Below, piece by piece: positions 19,962-27,813 of a stretch of 64,000 nucleotides of DNA. Origin of the DNA: an uncultured Marinicella sp. (GTDB lineage Bacteria; Pseudomonadota; Gammaproteobacteria; Xanthomonadales; Marinicellaceae); the NCBI GenBank assembly GCA_947502925.1, contig CANNBS010000001.1, positions 62,001 to 126,000 of the forward strand. The letters are read 5' to 3'. The position numbers were made by a program, and so were the translations under genes. Each line of letters starts with the position of its first letter. The stretch's first letter is position 1. The notes under the pieces were generated by a model. It was not told where the DNA came from, made no database searches, and saw only the letters and a program-made list of their open reading frames with translations.

Positions 19962-20527
19962 ATAAACTGATTACCCTGACAATGGTTCTGCTGTTCTTCA
20001 CCGCCTGTAGCAACCAACCGGCTAAGGTTAAACAATACTATCGCCTCAGCGCTGATTACGATATCAGCCAAAACACCCAAAAAAACAAACGCCAGTCGGT
20101 GGTCATCAGTCGCCCTAAAGCCATGGGCATCTTAGGCGGTCGGCCAATGGTGGCCACGAAAAAAGACGGTGCCCTGGTGCAATTAAACAACCATTACTGG
20201 CTGGAATCACCCTCCATACTCCTGCATCACAGCCTGACCAAGTGGGCAGAACAACATTGGCAACACATTCAAACAAATGCCGGTTTTAACGAGAAACACC
20301 AACGCTTAGACAGCGAAATACTGGCCTTTGAAAAGGACGGCAATCAGGTCAAAGTCAGTTTAAAATTTATTTTAAACGATGTCGATGGCCGGCTTTTATT
20401 CAATCAGACTTACCGTCAGAACCTGACCATCCAAGGTGAAGGTTACGCCCAATTCGTTCAGACAGTTAACCTGGCCGTTAAGCGTATTCTCGATGCTCTC
20501 AGCCAGACACTCGATAAGCTGTCATGA
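19958..20527 (+). CDS. ABC-type transport auxiliary outer-membrane lipoprotein, PqiC-like
   Basis: A 189-residue lipoprotein with signal sequence and lipobox ending at C17 (LLFFTAC). The mature part resembles the PqiC/ABC_trans_aux family: VKQYYRLSADYD near the start, the conserved VVISRPKAMGILGGRPMV, and LLHHSLTKWAEQ. In Pqi-type systems this lipoprotein sits at the outer membrane and docks the MCE tunnel. It overlaps mlaD (ATGA). No MlaC-type soluble carrier gene is present. Confidence 0.85.
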   Translation: MNKLITLTMVLLFFTACSNQPAKVKQYYRLSADYDISQNTQKNKRQSVVISRPKAMGILGGRPMVATKKDGALVQLNNHYWLESPSILLHHSLTKWAEQHWQHIQTNAGFNEKHQRLDSEILAFEKDGNQVKVSLKFILNDVDGRLLFNQTYRQNLTIQGEGYAQFVQTVNLAVKRILDALSQTLDKLS

Positions 20528-20904
20528 AACAATTAGCCGAAGAATTAGGCATCCTGCCTCTGGTACGCAAACATGTCGATGCCACCCCATCACACCCGGA
20601 TAAGACCCCAAGAACAAAAGTAACATCTAAAGCTCCACAAAAGAACGCAAAAGAAAACCTCAATAAAGAAGAGCTGCGGCTGCTGGTTAAAATTCTCAAA
20701 GCCATCGGCCATACCTGCGAACACCGGCATATCCGTATCCAGGACGGCATCACTCGGTATCAATTTAACGACACCACCTTAATTTTCGACGATGTCAGCA
20801 AAGCAGATAATCAAAAAACCATGCATTTATCCCCACTGAGTCTGATGCTCGAAGACCCCAATCAAAAACGCCCCACCTGGGAAAAGCTGAAAGCTTTGAA
20901 ATAA
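20524..20904 (+). CDS. holD: HolD-like protein (possible DNA polymerase III psi subunit)
   Basis: A 126-residue soluble protein whose ends resemble the psi subunit family. The N-terminal peptide KQLAEELGILPLVRK matches the short SSB/chi-contact motif (QLxxLGI). The core EELRLLVKILKAIGHT and the C-terminal SPLSLMLEDPNQKRPTWEKLKAL fit the 'SL..ml.dp..Kr.lW..L' pattern. Between them is a Lys/Thr/Pro-rich linker. Psi links the clamp loader to chi (HolC) and SSB. It overlaps the lipoprotein gene by 4 bases, so it is carried on the MCE transcript. The assignment is from motif memory, not a search. Confidence 0.6.
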   Translation: MKQLAEELGILPLVRKHVDATPSHPDKTPRTKVTSKAPQKNAKENLNKEELRLLVKILKAIGHTCEHRHIRIQDGITRYQFNDTTLIFDDVSKADNQKTMHLSPLSLMLEDPNQKRPTWEKLKALK

Positions 20905-20941
20905 TAACCCCACCCGCATAACGACACGATAGGTACGATAA

Positions 20942-20961
20942 AGACAAGGCATGCCTTGTCT
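20942..20961. repeat. 20-bp perfect palindrome of dispersed-repeat type
   Basis: AGACAAGGCATGCCTTGTCT is its own reverse complement, and CTAC follows. Palindromes ending GTCTCTAC of this kind are seen in intergenic DNA of many bacteria. It lies between the convergent HolD-like and S8 peptidase genes, before the latter's terminator. Confidence 0.6.
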
Positions 20962-20991
20962 CTACATTCTGTATTATTAAATTCCAGCCAC

Positions 20992-21019
20992 AAAAAAACG
21001 CGGACCGATAAGGCCCGCG
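20992..21019 (-). terminator. Rho-independent terminator of the S8 peptidase gene
   Basis: On the minus strand an 8-bp GC-rich stem (20999-21006 with 21012-21019, one G-U pair) with a five-base loop is followed by seven T. It lies 34 bases after the peptidase stop codon. Confidence 0.85.
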
Positions 21020-21052
21020 CTTTTATGACTCTTTAATTAAATGAATATAGGT

Positions 21053-24000
21053 TTAATTACCTTCAAATCCATCTTTAAAGATCAGATCAGACACTTCTAA
21101 CTCTACTTGAATTAACGTAAAAGGTTCGTCTATATCATTGCTACTGATACATACTTCTGTTTGATACATACCTGGCATTAAGCCAGTTGCATCTACATTA
21201 AAGTCAACCTGATCAAAACCTCCAACAGGAATAGCAGTATTACCTGTCGATGATAAACTCAACCATGCTGGAAGCGGTTGGCAAGATGCTGCCGCCATAA
21301 TGTTTATATCAACACCTGAAAACTCTTCATCACCCGGATCAGTGCCTTGAGGTTTCCATCCAGTACCATCACCAAAGTTGTCAGTTGGATCAATCGACAT
21401 GGCGTTGTAGGGATCTGAAGGGTCTCGATCACCGGTACCCCACAACCACCAATCAGAACTATCAATATTGTTCATATGAATACCAATCCAATAATCTCCA
21501 GCAGCTAAATTCCAAGCACTACCTAAAGCACCCACTATATCAACAGTGATAATTGAATCATAGATATTCAATTGATTAATGGATACATGTGGGCTACTGA
21601 GCGCAATGGTGGCTTCATATATTGCACTTGCCGGAGTTTCTGGATGACCATCAGGCTCACCGGAATTATCAGCATATATTTTAATGCCAATTGAATCCGT
21701 ATAGGTCATAATATCACCCGCATTGCGCATCCAACCCTGAAAACTAATTGAGCTTACATCAGTGGCTGAAGTTAACCAGAAATTATCAGCGGTATAGTTA
21801 CCCCATGGAGGTGCATCATTGACGAAATAATCGCTCAATAGACCACCAAATCCACTGTTAGGCTGTTGGAATACAGTTAGCTCACCCAGTGAACTCGATT
21901 CATCAAGAGCCCAGTCTAAAGGTGCTGTACCATCTACAGTGTTTTGAATAATAATATCATCAGAAGCTGAACCATTTTCACCTACCGTAAAACTGAGACT
22001 TGGCGGTGTAATTTCAATTTCTGGTGTTAATGCTTTAGCAACTACAACGATAGGCAACTTAGATTCTACAAGTGCTCCAGCATCAAACAGATTTAATTCT
22101 GCCGAATTTAAATTACCTGTGTCACCACCAGCCGAATCACCGGCACATATTTCCCAGGTACCATTAACATCGGTCGCTGTTAGGTCAGCCAATGTATTAG
22201 GTGGATTTGCAACCGTATCAGGAAATGGTGAAACAACACAGGTAGTTCCTGCGGCACAACCATTAAAATCTTCGGCTGAATCAGAGGCTGAATCAAGAAA
22301 ACGTAAAGTAGATCCCGCAACAGCGTCTCCACCGTTACCAACTCCGGTGTCACCGGCTGCACCAGCACGACTCATTAAACCAAGCACATCACCATTGGGA
22401 TTTTCTAATGTGATAGTTAAATCACCTACCCATGTATGCTCTAAACCTAAATCGATGCTCAAGGGTTCAGTTAATGGATAAGTTACACCAGAAACTACGA
22501 TATCTGCACAAAATGAATTGCCTGGAAAGTCATCATCAGGTATAGCGCCACCTGCAGCTATAGCACCTATTGAATCAAGACTTGGCTCTGAATAAGAAAG
22601 AACTAACTGACCAAAACTTGCTTGATCCGCTGGTAATGCGGTTGCATCAACTTCAACGGTTACAGTTTGGAAACCGTTGGCTGGAACAGTAAAGTTACTT
22701 GGGGTAACGGTACCCGTAACACCAACCAATGCCGCATCATAATTAATGGCGTCATCAGCCACACTTCTGAAGGTACGGGTAAAGGTACAGGTACCTTCAC
22801 ACTCATAGTCAGTTAAGCTGGCCACATTAAGGGTTGTCAAATCACCGCCTGTGGCAGGATTTTCAGACATAAAGCGACTGGCTGTTTCATCTAATACCAA
22901 AGTCGATTTAGCTGCATTGTCGACCTGAATTCGTCCCGCACCTATATCAAACGGATCAGCCTGTGTTGAACCGTCATCCTTAGTGACGCCTGCAGTTACA
23001 GCTTTCATCATTAAGGCTGATTTAACTTCTTGCACTGACCAATCAGGGTTTAATTGCATTAATAGCGCAGCAGATCCCGCATTATGTGGTGCTGCCATAG
23101 AAGTACCCGAAATAGTTGCGAAATCAGGGTCTGTACCGCCAGTATCGTAGTAAGCTGCCAATATGGCAACACCAGGCGCTGCAACATCCGGTTTGTTGTA
23201 CTCAAATGGACTTGGACCACGTGAACTAAACCTCGCTACCACATCGGCTTGCCCATTATAATTTGTTGAGGCAGGCGTAATCTCAGTAGCTAATGTGCCT
23301 CCTGATAGTTCAGTGATGGCGGAAAGACCTTTAGAACGTGCTATTGTCATTGCTGGAATTGTCGTTGCACTTAACCCTCCCATTAAAAAACGAGTCTCGG
23401 CATTACTTATAACAACCACAGCGACTGCACCAGCTGCTGATGCGTTAGTGACTTTATCAGCAAACGGACATTCGTAAATATCAACCAATGCAATTTCACC
23501 ATCAAACTCATTACCACTTGGCCATGCATCGCACCCGTTTAAATTGTTCGAATCTACATCACCGGCATAACGCATATCTGCATTTATTGTCGTGATAACT
23601 TCTGGCCCGTCACCTGGGGAATAGTCTATATTCTGTAAATTTGTAGCAGTACCAATTGTAACTAACCCAGTAAATTGTCTATTATGGGTCGTCGCTGCTA
23701 CGGAAGCTGTCCATGGCTCATTATGACCTAAGGTTCCAGCACCGGGGCCTGAATTACCCGCTGACGCTGAAACAAAAATACCGGCCTGGGTAGCACTTAA
23801 AAAGGCCATGGAAACCGGATCATCCCAGGGCGAAGTACCACCACCAATGGAGTAGTTAATGACATCGACAATACCATCTTCAATGGCTTGTTCTACAGAT
23901 GCCAGGGTCGAAACACCCGGACATAAACCACGACCATCGGTCGCAGTGTAACAGGCGTCATACATAATCACATTGGCATGTTTTGCAACACCGCTTATAG

Positions 24001-24868
24001 TTACGTTTAGTTCGTTCAAAGGCACATTTTCTACTTTATTACCGGCTGCGGTTGAGGCGGTATGACTTCCGTGACCGTTTTCATCTTCAGGGCCTAGAAT
24101 ATCTGTCCCTGATCCTTGCAAACCATTCACAAAGTCATAGCCACCGATTAATTTATCGTTACAAGTAAAACTCGCAACGTACTGGTCGGTATTAGATGGA
24201 TCACACGCACCTAAATAATTACCTGCGCCCAATGGATTGGTATGAATGTAGCCATCCACATCGGTTTCAGCAAATGAAGGGTGACCTGAGTTAATACCAC
24301 TATCAATCACACCCACCACAATACCTTCACCTGTGGCTGTACCAACATCAGGGTCAGTGCCATTCCACAGGTTATCGGCACCAATTAATTGTGGACCTGC
24401 ATCGGTATGCAGCACATAGTCTTTATCCAAATGAACCTGTTTCACATTGTTCATATTACTAACAATGCTGGCTTCGCGCTCACTAAGCATTAAGGCGATA
24501 CCGTTATAAGCTCTCTGATAATCAGCAATCGAATTAACACTTCGGTTTAAGGTGCTTGAAATAGCACTTTCTAAAGCATTTTGTTCAGTTATTAACTGGT
24601 TCACATAAGCCTCAATATTTTGGCGCGAACTCGCTGTTGGACTAATAGCAGGTTCTTTTTCCAATTGCACAATATATCTTCGCTGGCCATCTTTGTTGGA
24701 TTCTGGAATAACATAATCCGAACCACCCTTAACGTCAGTCTTTTTTATTTGTTGACTGGGTATCTGTTGATTTTGAACCACTGCCTGCGCTGTCGTCGGA
24801 ACACCTGCCATATATATGGCGGACATCACCGTCGCAGCAAGCAAGGGCTTGAACTTTGTTGGGGACAT
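21053..24868 (-). CDS. Secreted S8 (subtilisin-like) serine peptidase with PA and P domains
   Basis: A 1,271-residue exported peptidase. Signal peptide 1-29 (ending AQA) is followed by an I9-type inhibitor propeptide (RRYIVQLE to about 150). The catalytic domain has Asp189 (VIDSGIN), His266 (NGHGSHTA), oxyanion Asn372 (ASAGNSG) and Ser590 (SGTSMAAP), with a PA-type insertion around 420-530. After it come a beta-sandwich, a proprotein-convertase P domain (about 785-930: LEHTWVGDLTITLENPNG) and further beta-rich modules. The end, IFKDGFEGN, is a short FxDGFE-type tail found on secreted proteins of related bacteria. AGAGGAG precedes the ATG. Probable role: extracellular protein degradation for nutrition. 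Confidence 0.93.
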   Translation of the reverse strand: MSPTKFKPLLAATVMSAIYMAGVPTTAQAVVQNQQIPSQQIKKTDVKGGSDYVIPESNKDGQRRYIVQLEKEPAISPTASSRQNIEAYVNQLITEQNALESAISSTLNRSVNSIADYQRAYNGIALMLSEREASIVSNMNNVKQVHLDKDYVLHTDAGPQLIGADNLWNGTDPDVGTATGEGIVVGVIDSGINSGHPSFAETDVDGYIHTNPLGAGNYLGACDPSNTDQYVASFTCNDKLIGGYDFVNGLQGSGTDILGPEDENGHGSHTASTAAGNKVENVPLNELNVTISGVAKHANVIMYDACYTATDGRGLCPGVSTLASVEQAIEDGIVDVINYSIGGGTSPWDDPVSMAFLSATQAGIFVSASAGNSGPGAGTLGHNEPWTASVAATTHNRQFTGLVTIGTATNLQNIDYSPGDGPEVITTINADMRYAGDVDSNNLNGCDAWPSGNEFDGEIALVDIYECPFADKVTNASAAGAVAVVVISNAETRFLMGGLSATTIPAMTIARSKGLSAITELSGGTLATEITPASTNYNGQADVVARFSSRGPSPFEYNKPDVAAPGVAILAAYYDTGGTDPDFATISGTSMAAPHNAGSAALLMQLNPDWSVQEVKSALMMKAVTAGVTKDDGSTQADPFDIGAGRIQVDNAAKSTLVLDETASRFMSENPATGGDLTTLNVASLTDYECEGTCTFTRTFRSVADDAINYDAALVGVTGTVTPSNFTVPANGFQTVTVEVDATALPADQASFGQLVLSYSEPSLDSIGAIAAGGAIPDDDFPGNSFCADIVVSGVTYPLTEPLSIDLGLEHTWVGDLTITLENPNGDVLGLMSRAGAAGDTGVGNGGDAVAGSTLRFLDSASDSAEDFNGCAAGTTCVVSPFPDTVANPPNTLADLTATDVNGTWEICAGDSAGGDTGNLNSAELNLFDAGALVESKLPIVVVAKALTPEIEITPPSLSFTVGENGSASDDIIIQNTVDGTAPLDWALDESSSLGELTVFQQPNSGFGGLLSDYFVNDAPPWGNYTADNFWLTSATDVSSISFQGWMRNAGDIMTYTDSIGIKIYADNSGEPDGHPETPASAIYEATIALSSPHVSINQLNIYDSIITVDIVGALGSAWNLAAGDYWIGIHMNNIDSSDWWLWGTGDRDPSDPYNAMSIDPTDNFGDGTGWKPQGTDPGDEEFSGVDINIMAAASCQPLPAWLSLSSTGNTAIPVGGFDQVDFNVDATGLMPGMYQTEVCISSNDIDEPFTLIQVELEVSDLIFKDGFEGN

Positions 24869-24913
24869 AGATTTCTCCTCTTCGTTATTAAAAAAACCTC
24901 ACCACAGGGGAAG

Positions 24914-24929
24914 TGTGATGAAGTTCACA
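24914..24929. promoter_or_regulatory. CRP-type dyad upstream of the S8 peptidase
   Basis: TGTGA-TGAAGT-TCACA is a perfect match to the CRP/Vfr half-sites with six-base spacing. Its centre is 53 bases before the peptidase ATG and about 50 bases downstream of the candidate TATAAA, which would suit repression if that promoter is used; an undetected promoter nearer the gene would change this. Confidence 0.55.
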
Positions 24930-25164
24930 TTTTGTTTAGGTTTATCAGCCGATTTCCGTTCATACTGAAGCGTCTATTTATACTACACCTGCGTTATATT
25001 TTTTACAACAAAGAAGCTAATCTATTTCATAATTTTTTCTTATGATGCTGTTTTATGAAAAGTCAATTCATGTTTATAAGATTTCATTAATGACTTGATT
25101 CGAATGAGCCGACAATCCTATTCTCATCATTTTACTTTTCATAGCCGGAATTTAAAAACCCGCG

Positions 25165-25173
25165 TGCTACAAT
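25165..25173 (+). promoter_or_regulatory. Extended -10 box of the outer-membrane barrel gene, implying a leaderless mRNA
   Basis: TGCTACAAT (TG-n-TACAAT) ends 6 bases before the ATG at 25180, so transcription should begin at or next to the start codon. No ribosome-binding site precedes the ATG, which agrees with a leaderless message. No clear -35 box. Confidence 0.45.
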
Positions 25174-25179
25174 GCCGCT

Positions 25180-25746
25180 ATGAAAGTCATCGGTTTTTTA
25201 TTATTATCATTCACACTGTGTGGTTCGCTCTTTGCCCAAAGCCAAACAGGTCACGGTGGCTTGTACGATGGTGTTGATCGTCGCTGGTACTGGAATCCAA
25301 ATTTTGGCGTGGTGGTGCCTGATGATGATTTACGCTTAAATGAAGCGCATGTCTTCGATGTCCGTGTGGGTAAGCATTTTACCGACCGATGGGCGATGGA
25401 ATTTGAGCTGATGCGGGATGAGTATGATTTTGATATGGATTTTGACCTCAAGCATTACGGCGCTACCCTCAATTTACTGTACACCAATCACGATCCCTTA
25501 TGGAAGCCGTATTTTCTGGTTGGAGTCGGTGGCATTCGTGCCGATGCCCGCTTTCCTGATAACCAGAGAAACGATCTGATTGTTAATTTAGCGGTGGGCG
25601 GTTCCTGGTATTTTATCGGCAACGGTGCCCGAATCCGGCTTGAAGCCCGTAGCCGCTTAGACACCAACGATTCAAAACTCCCCGGCCAGGACGGCTTTGG
25701 CGATGCGCAATTTACAATCGGCTTAATTATTCCCATTGGCGATTAA
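25180..25746 (+). CDS. Small outer-membrane beta-barrel protein
   Basis: A 188-residue exported protein with a signal peptide (residues 1-19, ending LFA) and alternating aromatic/hydrophobic strands typical of eight-stranded OmpA/OmpW-like barrels: WYWNPNFGVVVP, DRWAMEFELMRDEYDF, HYGATLNLLYT, WKPYFLVGVGGIRA, RIRLEARSRL, and a final strand AQFTIGLIIPIGD. The periodic residues and the PYFLVGVGG motif fit the outer-membrane beta-barrel domain family. The specific function is unknown. Confidence 0.78.
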   Translation: MKVIGFLLLSFTLCGSLFAQSQTGHGGLYDGVDRRWYWNPNFGVVVPDDDLRLNEAHVFDVRVGKHFTDRWAMEFELMRDEYDFDMDFDLKHYGATLNLLYTNHDPLWKPYFLVGVGGIRADARFPDNQRNDLIVNLAVGGSWYFIGNGARIRLEARSRLDTNDSKLPGQDGFGDAQFTIGLIIPIGD

Positions 25747-25775
25747 GTGACACACTTCATCAGGTCACTTATAAT
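25747..25775 (+). promoter_or_regulatory. Sigma-70 promoter of yicC-gmk
   Basis: GTGACA (5 of 6 matches to TTGACA) and a perfect TATAAT are separated by 17 bases and end 26 bases before the yicC ATG. The element starts immediately after the stop codon of the barrel gene, and an AAGTGAC/GTCACTT inverted repeat (25745-25751, 25764-25770) overlaps it. Confidence 0.75.
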
Positions 25776-25801
25776 AAACACTTTTTCAAGACGGGAATAT
25801 T

Positions 25802-26668
25802 ATGCAGTCAATGACGGCATTTGCGGCAGACGCCGTTGAAACAGACTTAGGACGACTGACCTGCGAAATTAAATCAGTTAACCAGCGCTTTCTGGACATC
25901 ACCATAAAATGCCCGGATTTTCTGCGCTCCGCAGAACATGGTATCCGCAAATCCATTGAAAAAACCCTCACCCGCGGAAAAGTGCTGGTGTTTTTAAACT
26001 TTTACCCGGGCGAATCGACCACTTTAACAGAACTCAAAGTCAATCACGCTTTATTAAACCAGCTACAACATTGCGTGACTGATATTAATAAAACGCTGGG
26101 CACTGCGGACGTCCTGCAATTACCCCATTTTATGCAGTGGCCCGATGTAATCATTCAGGAACCGGCCGACACATCACAATTACAATCAGCCACTTTGGAA
26201 TTAATGCAACAGGCTTTAACGAAGCTGGTCGATGCACGTCAGCGTGAAGGCGCGGCCATGCAACAGGTTCTTTGCGATAAATTAGAGACACTCACGACCA
26301 TTACCACATCGATTCGTGAAGAAGTTCCGGCCATTAATCAATATCTGCATGATAGATTACAGCAACGCCTAGCTGACCTGGACATCGAAACGCAGCCTGA
26401 GCGCTTTGAACAGGAGCTGGCTTTACAACTTCAGAAAATTGATATCACAGAAGAGCTGGACCGGCTGGATGCGCATATCGCAGAGTTTAAGCGGGTATTG
26501 GATTTAGACGAACCGGTGGGCCGGCGCATGGATTTTCTGATGCAGGAATTAAACCGCGAAGCCAACACCATCGCCTCAAAATCAGCCGCCGTTTCCACCT
26601 CAAAATCAGGTGTTGAACTTAAAGTGGTGATTGAACAGATGCGCGAACAAATCCAAAATATTGAATAA
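25802..26668 (+). CDS. yicC: YicC/YloC family endoribonuclease
   Basis: A 288-residue protein with the family's N-terminal MTAFAADAVETDLGRLTCEIKSVNQRFLDI and the C-terminal DUF1732 region, GRRMDFLMQELNREANTIASKS. E. coli YicC is an endoribonuclease involved in small-RNA turnover. It is directly upstream of gmk (9 bases), the arrangement found across many bacteria. GGGAA lies before the ATG. Confidence 0.93.
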   Translation: MQSMTAFAADAVETDLGRLTCEIKSVNQRFLDITIKCPDFLRSAEHGIRKSIEKTLTRGKVLVFLNFYPGESTTLTELKVNHALLNQLQHCVTDINKTLGTADVLQLPHFMQWPDVIIQEPADTSQLQSATLELMQQALTKLVDARQREGAAMQQVLCDKLETLTTITTSIREEVPAINQYLHDRLQQRLADLDIETQPERFEQELALQLQKIDITEELDRLDAHIAEFKRVLDLDEPVGRRMDFLMQELNREANTIASKSAAVSTSKSGVELKVVIEQMREQIQNIE

Positions 26669-26677
26669 GAGGCGGGT

Positions 26678-27304
26678 ATGAGTAATACAGATTTAATGGG
26701 TACATTATTTATTGTCTCGGCACCGTCAGGTACCGGCAAAACATCTCTGGTAAATGCCCTGGTACGTGACACCAATCACCTTAAGCTCTCCATTTCTCAC
26801 ACCACAAGGCCGCCGAGAGATAAAGAAATCGATGGTTATAATTACCATTTTATTGACACCGACAAATTTAAACAAATGCAGCTGGCCGGTATTTTTATGG
26901 AATCGGCCGAAGTGTTCGGAAATTTATACGGCACCTCACAGGATGCGGTGCAAAAGATGCTGGATGAAGGTCACGATGTGGTGTTAGAAATCGACTGGCA
27001 GGGCGCCGAGCAAATTAAAGCCCGCTTCCCTGAAGCCATCAGTATCTTTATTCTGCCACCGAGCATTGAAGCCTTAAAACAACGTCTCACCAGCCGTGGC
27101 CAGGACTCAGAGGACGTGATTGCTCATCGCATGGATAAAGCCATCAGTGAACTCAAACATCACCACAAAGCCGACTACCTGGTGGTTAATGATGATTTTG
27201 AAGAGGCGTTAAAATCCTTAAAAGCCATTGTTAAGGCCAATCGCATGACAACGGCTAATCAAAAAATTATTAATGCGCGTTTAATTAAACAATTATTGCA
27301 ATAA
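26678..27304 (+). CDS. gmk: Guanylate kinase
   Basis: Phosphorylates GMP to GDP. P-loop SAPSGTGKTSLVNAL (residues about 14-28), the GMP-binding region SISHTTRPPRDKEIDGYNYHF (shown in part) and EIDWQGAEQIK are all present. At 208 aa it is of normal length. It is cotranscribed with yicC and followed by a GC-rich hairpin. Confidence 0.96.
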   Translation: MSNTDLMGTLFIVSAPSGTGKTSLVNALVRDTNHLKLSISHTTRPPRDKEIDGYNYHFIDTDKFKQMQLAGIFMESAEVFGNLYGTSQDAVQKMLDEGHDVVLEIDWQGAEQIKARFPEAISIFILPPSIEALKQRLTSRGQDSEDVIAHRMDKAISELKHHHKADYLVVNDDFEEALKSLKAIVKANRMTTANQKIINARLIKQLLQ

Positions 27305-27305
27305 T

Positions 27306-27331
27306 AAAAAACCCGGCGACTAAGCCGGGTT
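27306..27331. terminator. Bidirectional terminator between gmk and the small lipoprotein gene
   Basis: An 8-bp stem AACCCGGC/GCCGGGTT with a six-base loop. On the minus strand it is followed by six T, a strong terminator for the convergent small gene; on the plus strand the following TAATATTT is only a weak U tract for gmk. Confidence 0.8.
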
Positions 27332-27353
27332 AATATTTAAACGAATGAGATAT

Positions 27354-27686
27354 TTAATTGTTTTTTTCACCCATTCGTGTATTTATTGAATTAGATCTTA
27401 TTCGATCGTGCATTTCTTTTCCTGCTTCTCGCTCTTTTTGTTTTTGTTCTTTGGTCGTACACACACGCATAACCCTGTGCGATCCGGTAATGACGCGACG
27501 TTCACACACCACACTTTCATCGTCACCTTTGGCTAATGCTTCTGCGGCATGTTCATCGGTATGGAAGCGCTGTCCACCTTTATCCACGGCGACAACTTCA
27601 TCGGGATTATGCGTACACGCTGCCAGAAAAAAATAATAATTGCAAACGATAAATTATTTTTTAAACGTATTTAAATTTATAAACAT
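27354..27686 (-). pseudogene. Small lipoprotein gene with an in-frame TAA inside its signal peptide
   Basis: Read from the ATG at 27686 the frame gives MFINLNTFKK, then TAA (27656-27654), then FIVCNYYFFLAAC, a hydrophobic stretch ending in a good lipobox, and an 80-odd-residue mature part. The stop divides what would otherwise be a complete lipoprotein signal peptide (KK, hydrophobic core, LAAC). The mature protein contains VVCERRVITGSHRVMRVCTTKEQ, a two-cysteine C-x(n)-TGS-x(n)-RVC pattern I recall from small exported proteins of gammaproteobacteria. Either the gene is inactivated, translation begins at a non-standard codon after the stop, or the stop is an assembly error. An open frame without the signal starts at GTG 27587. 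Confidence 0.6.
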
Positions 27687-27813
27687 TATATCTTAGCAAG
27701 TATGATCTTAATTCAATATTTAATTCTATATATTTATCAGACAGCAAACATTAAACAGAATACATGTTAAATAAGTTGAAGTTATATTTTTAAAATATTG
27801 TAAATTTGTATAT

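Larger units (their letters stand above)
24869..25179. other. Divergent intergenic region, S8 peptidase / outer-membrane barrel
   Basis: This 311-base gap carries no gene I can support. It holds a TGTGA-N6-TCACA dyad at 24914-24929, a minus-strand TATAAA (24977-24982) that could be the peptidase -10 box, and at the right end the extended -10 of the barrel gene. Confidence 0.55.

Noticed and set aside
24620..25045. 141-codon plus-strand frame
   Set aside because: It runs antisense over the signal and propeptide region of the S8 peptidase and into the promoter gap. No domain or ribosome-binding site.
27358..27636. 92-codon plus-strand frame antisense to the small lipoprotein gene
   Set aside because: The minus strand has a lipobox, a two-cysteine motif and a matching terminator; the plus frame has none.
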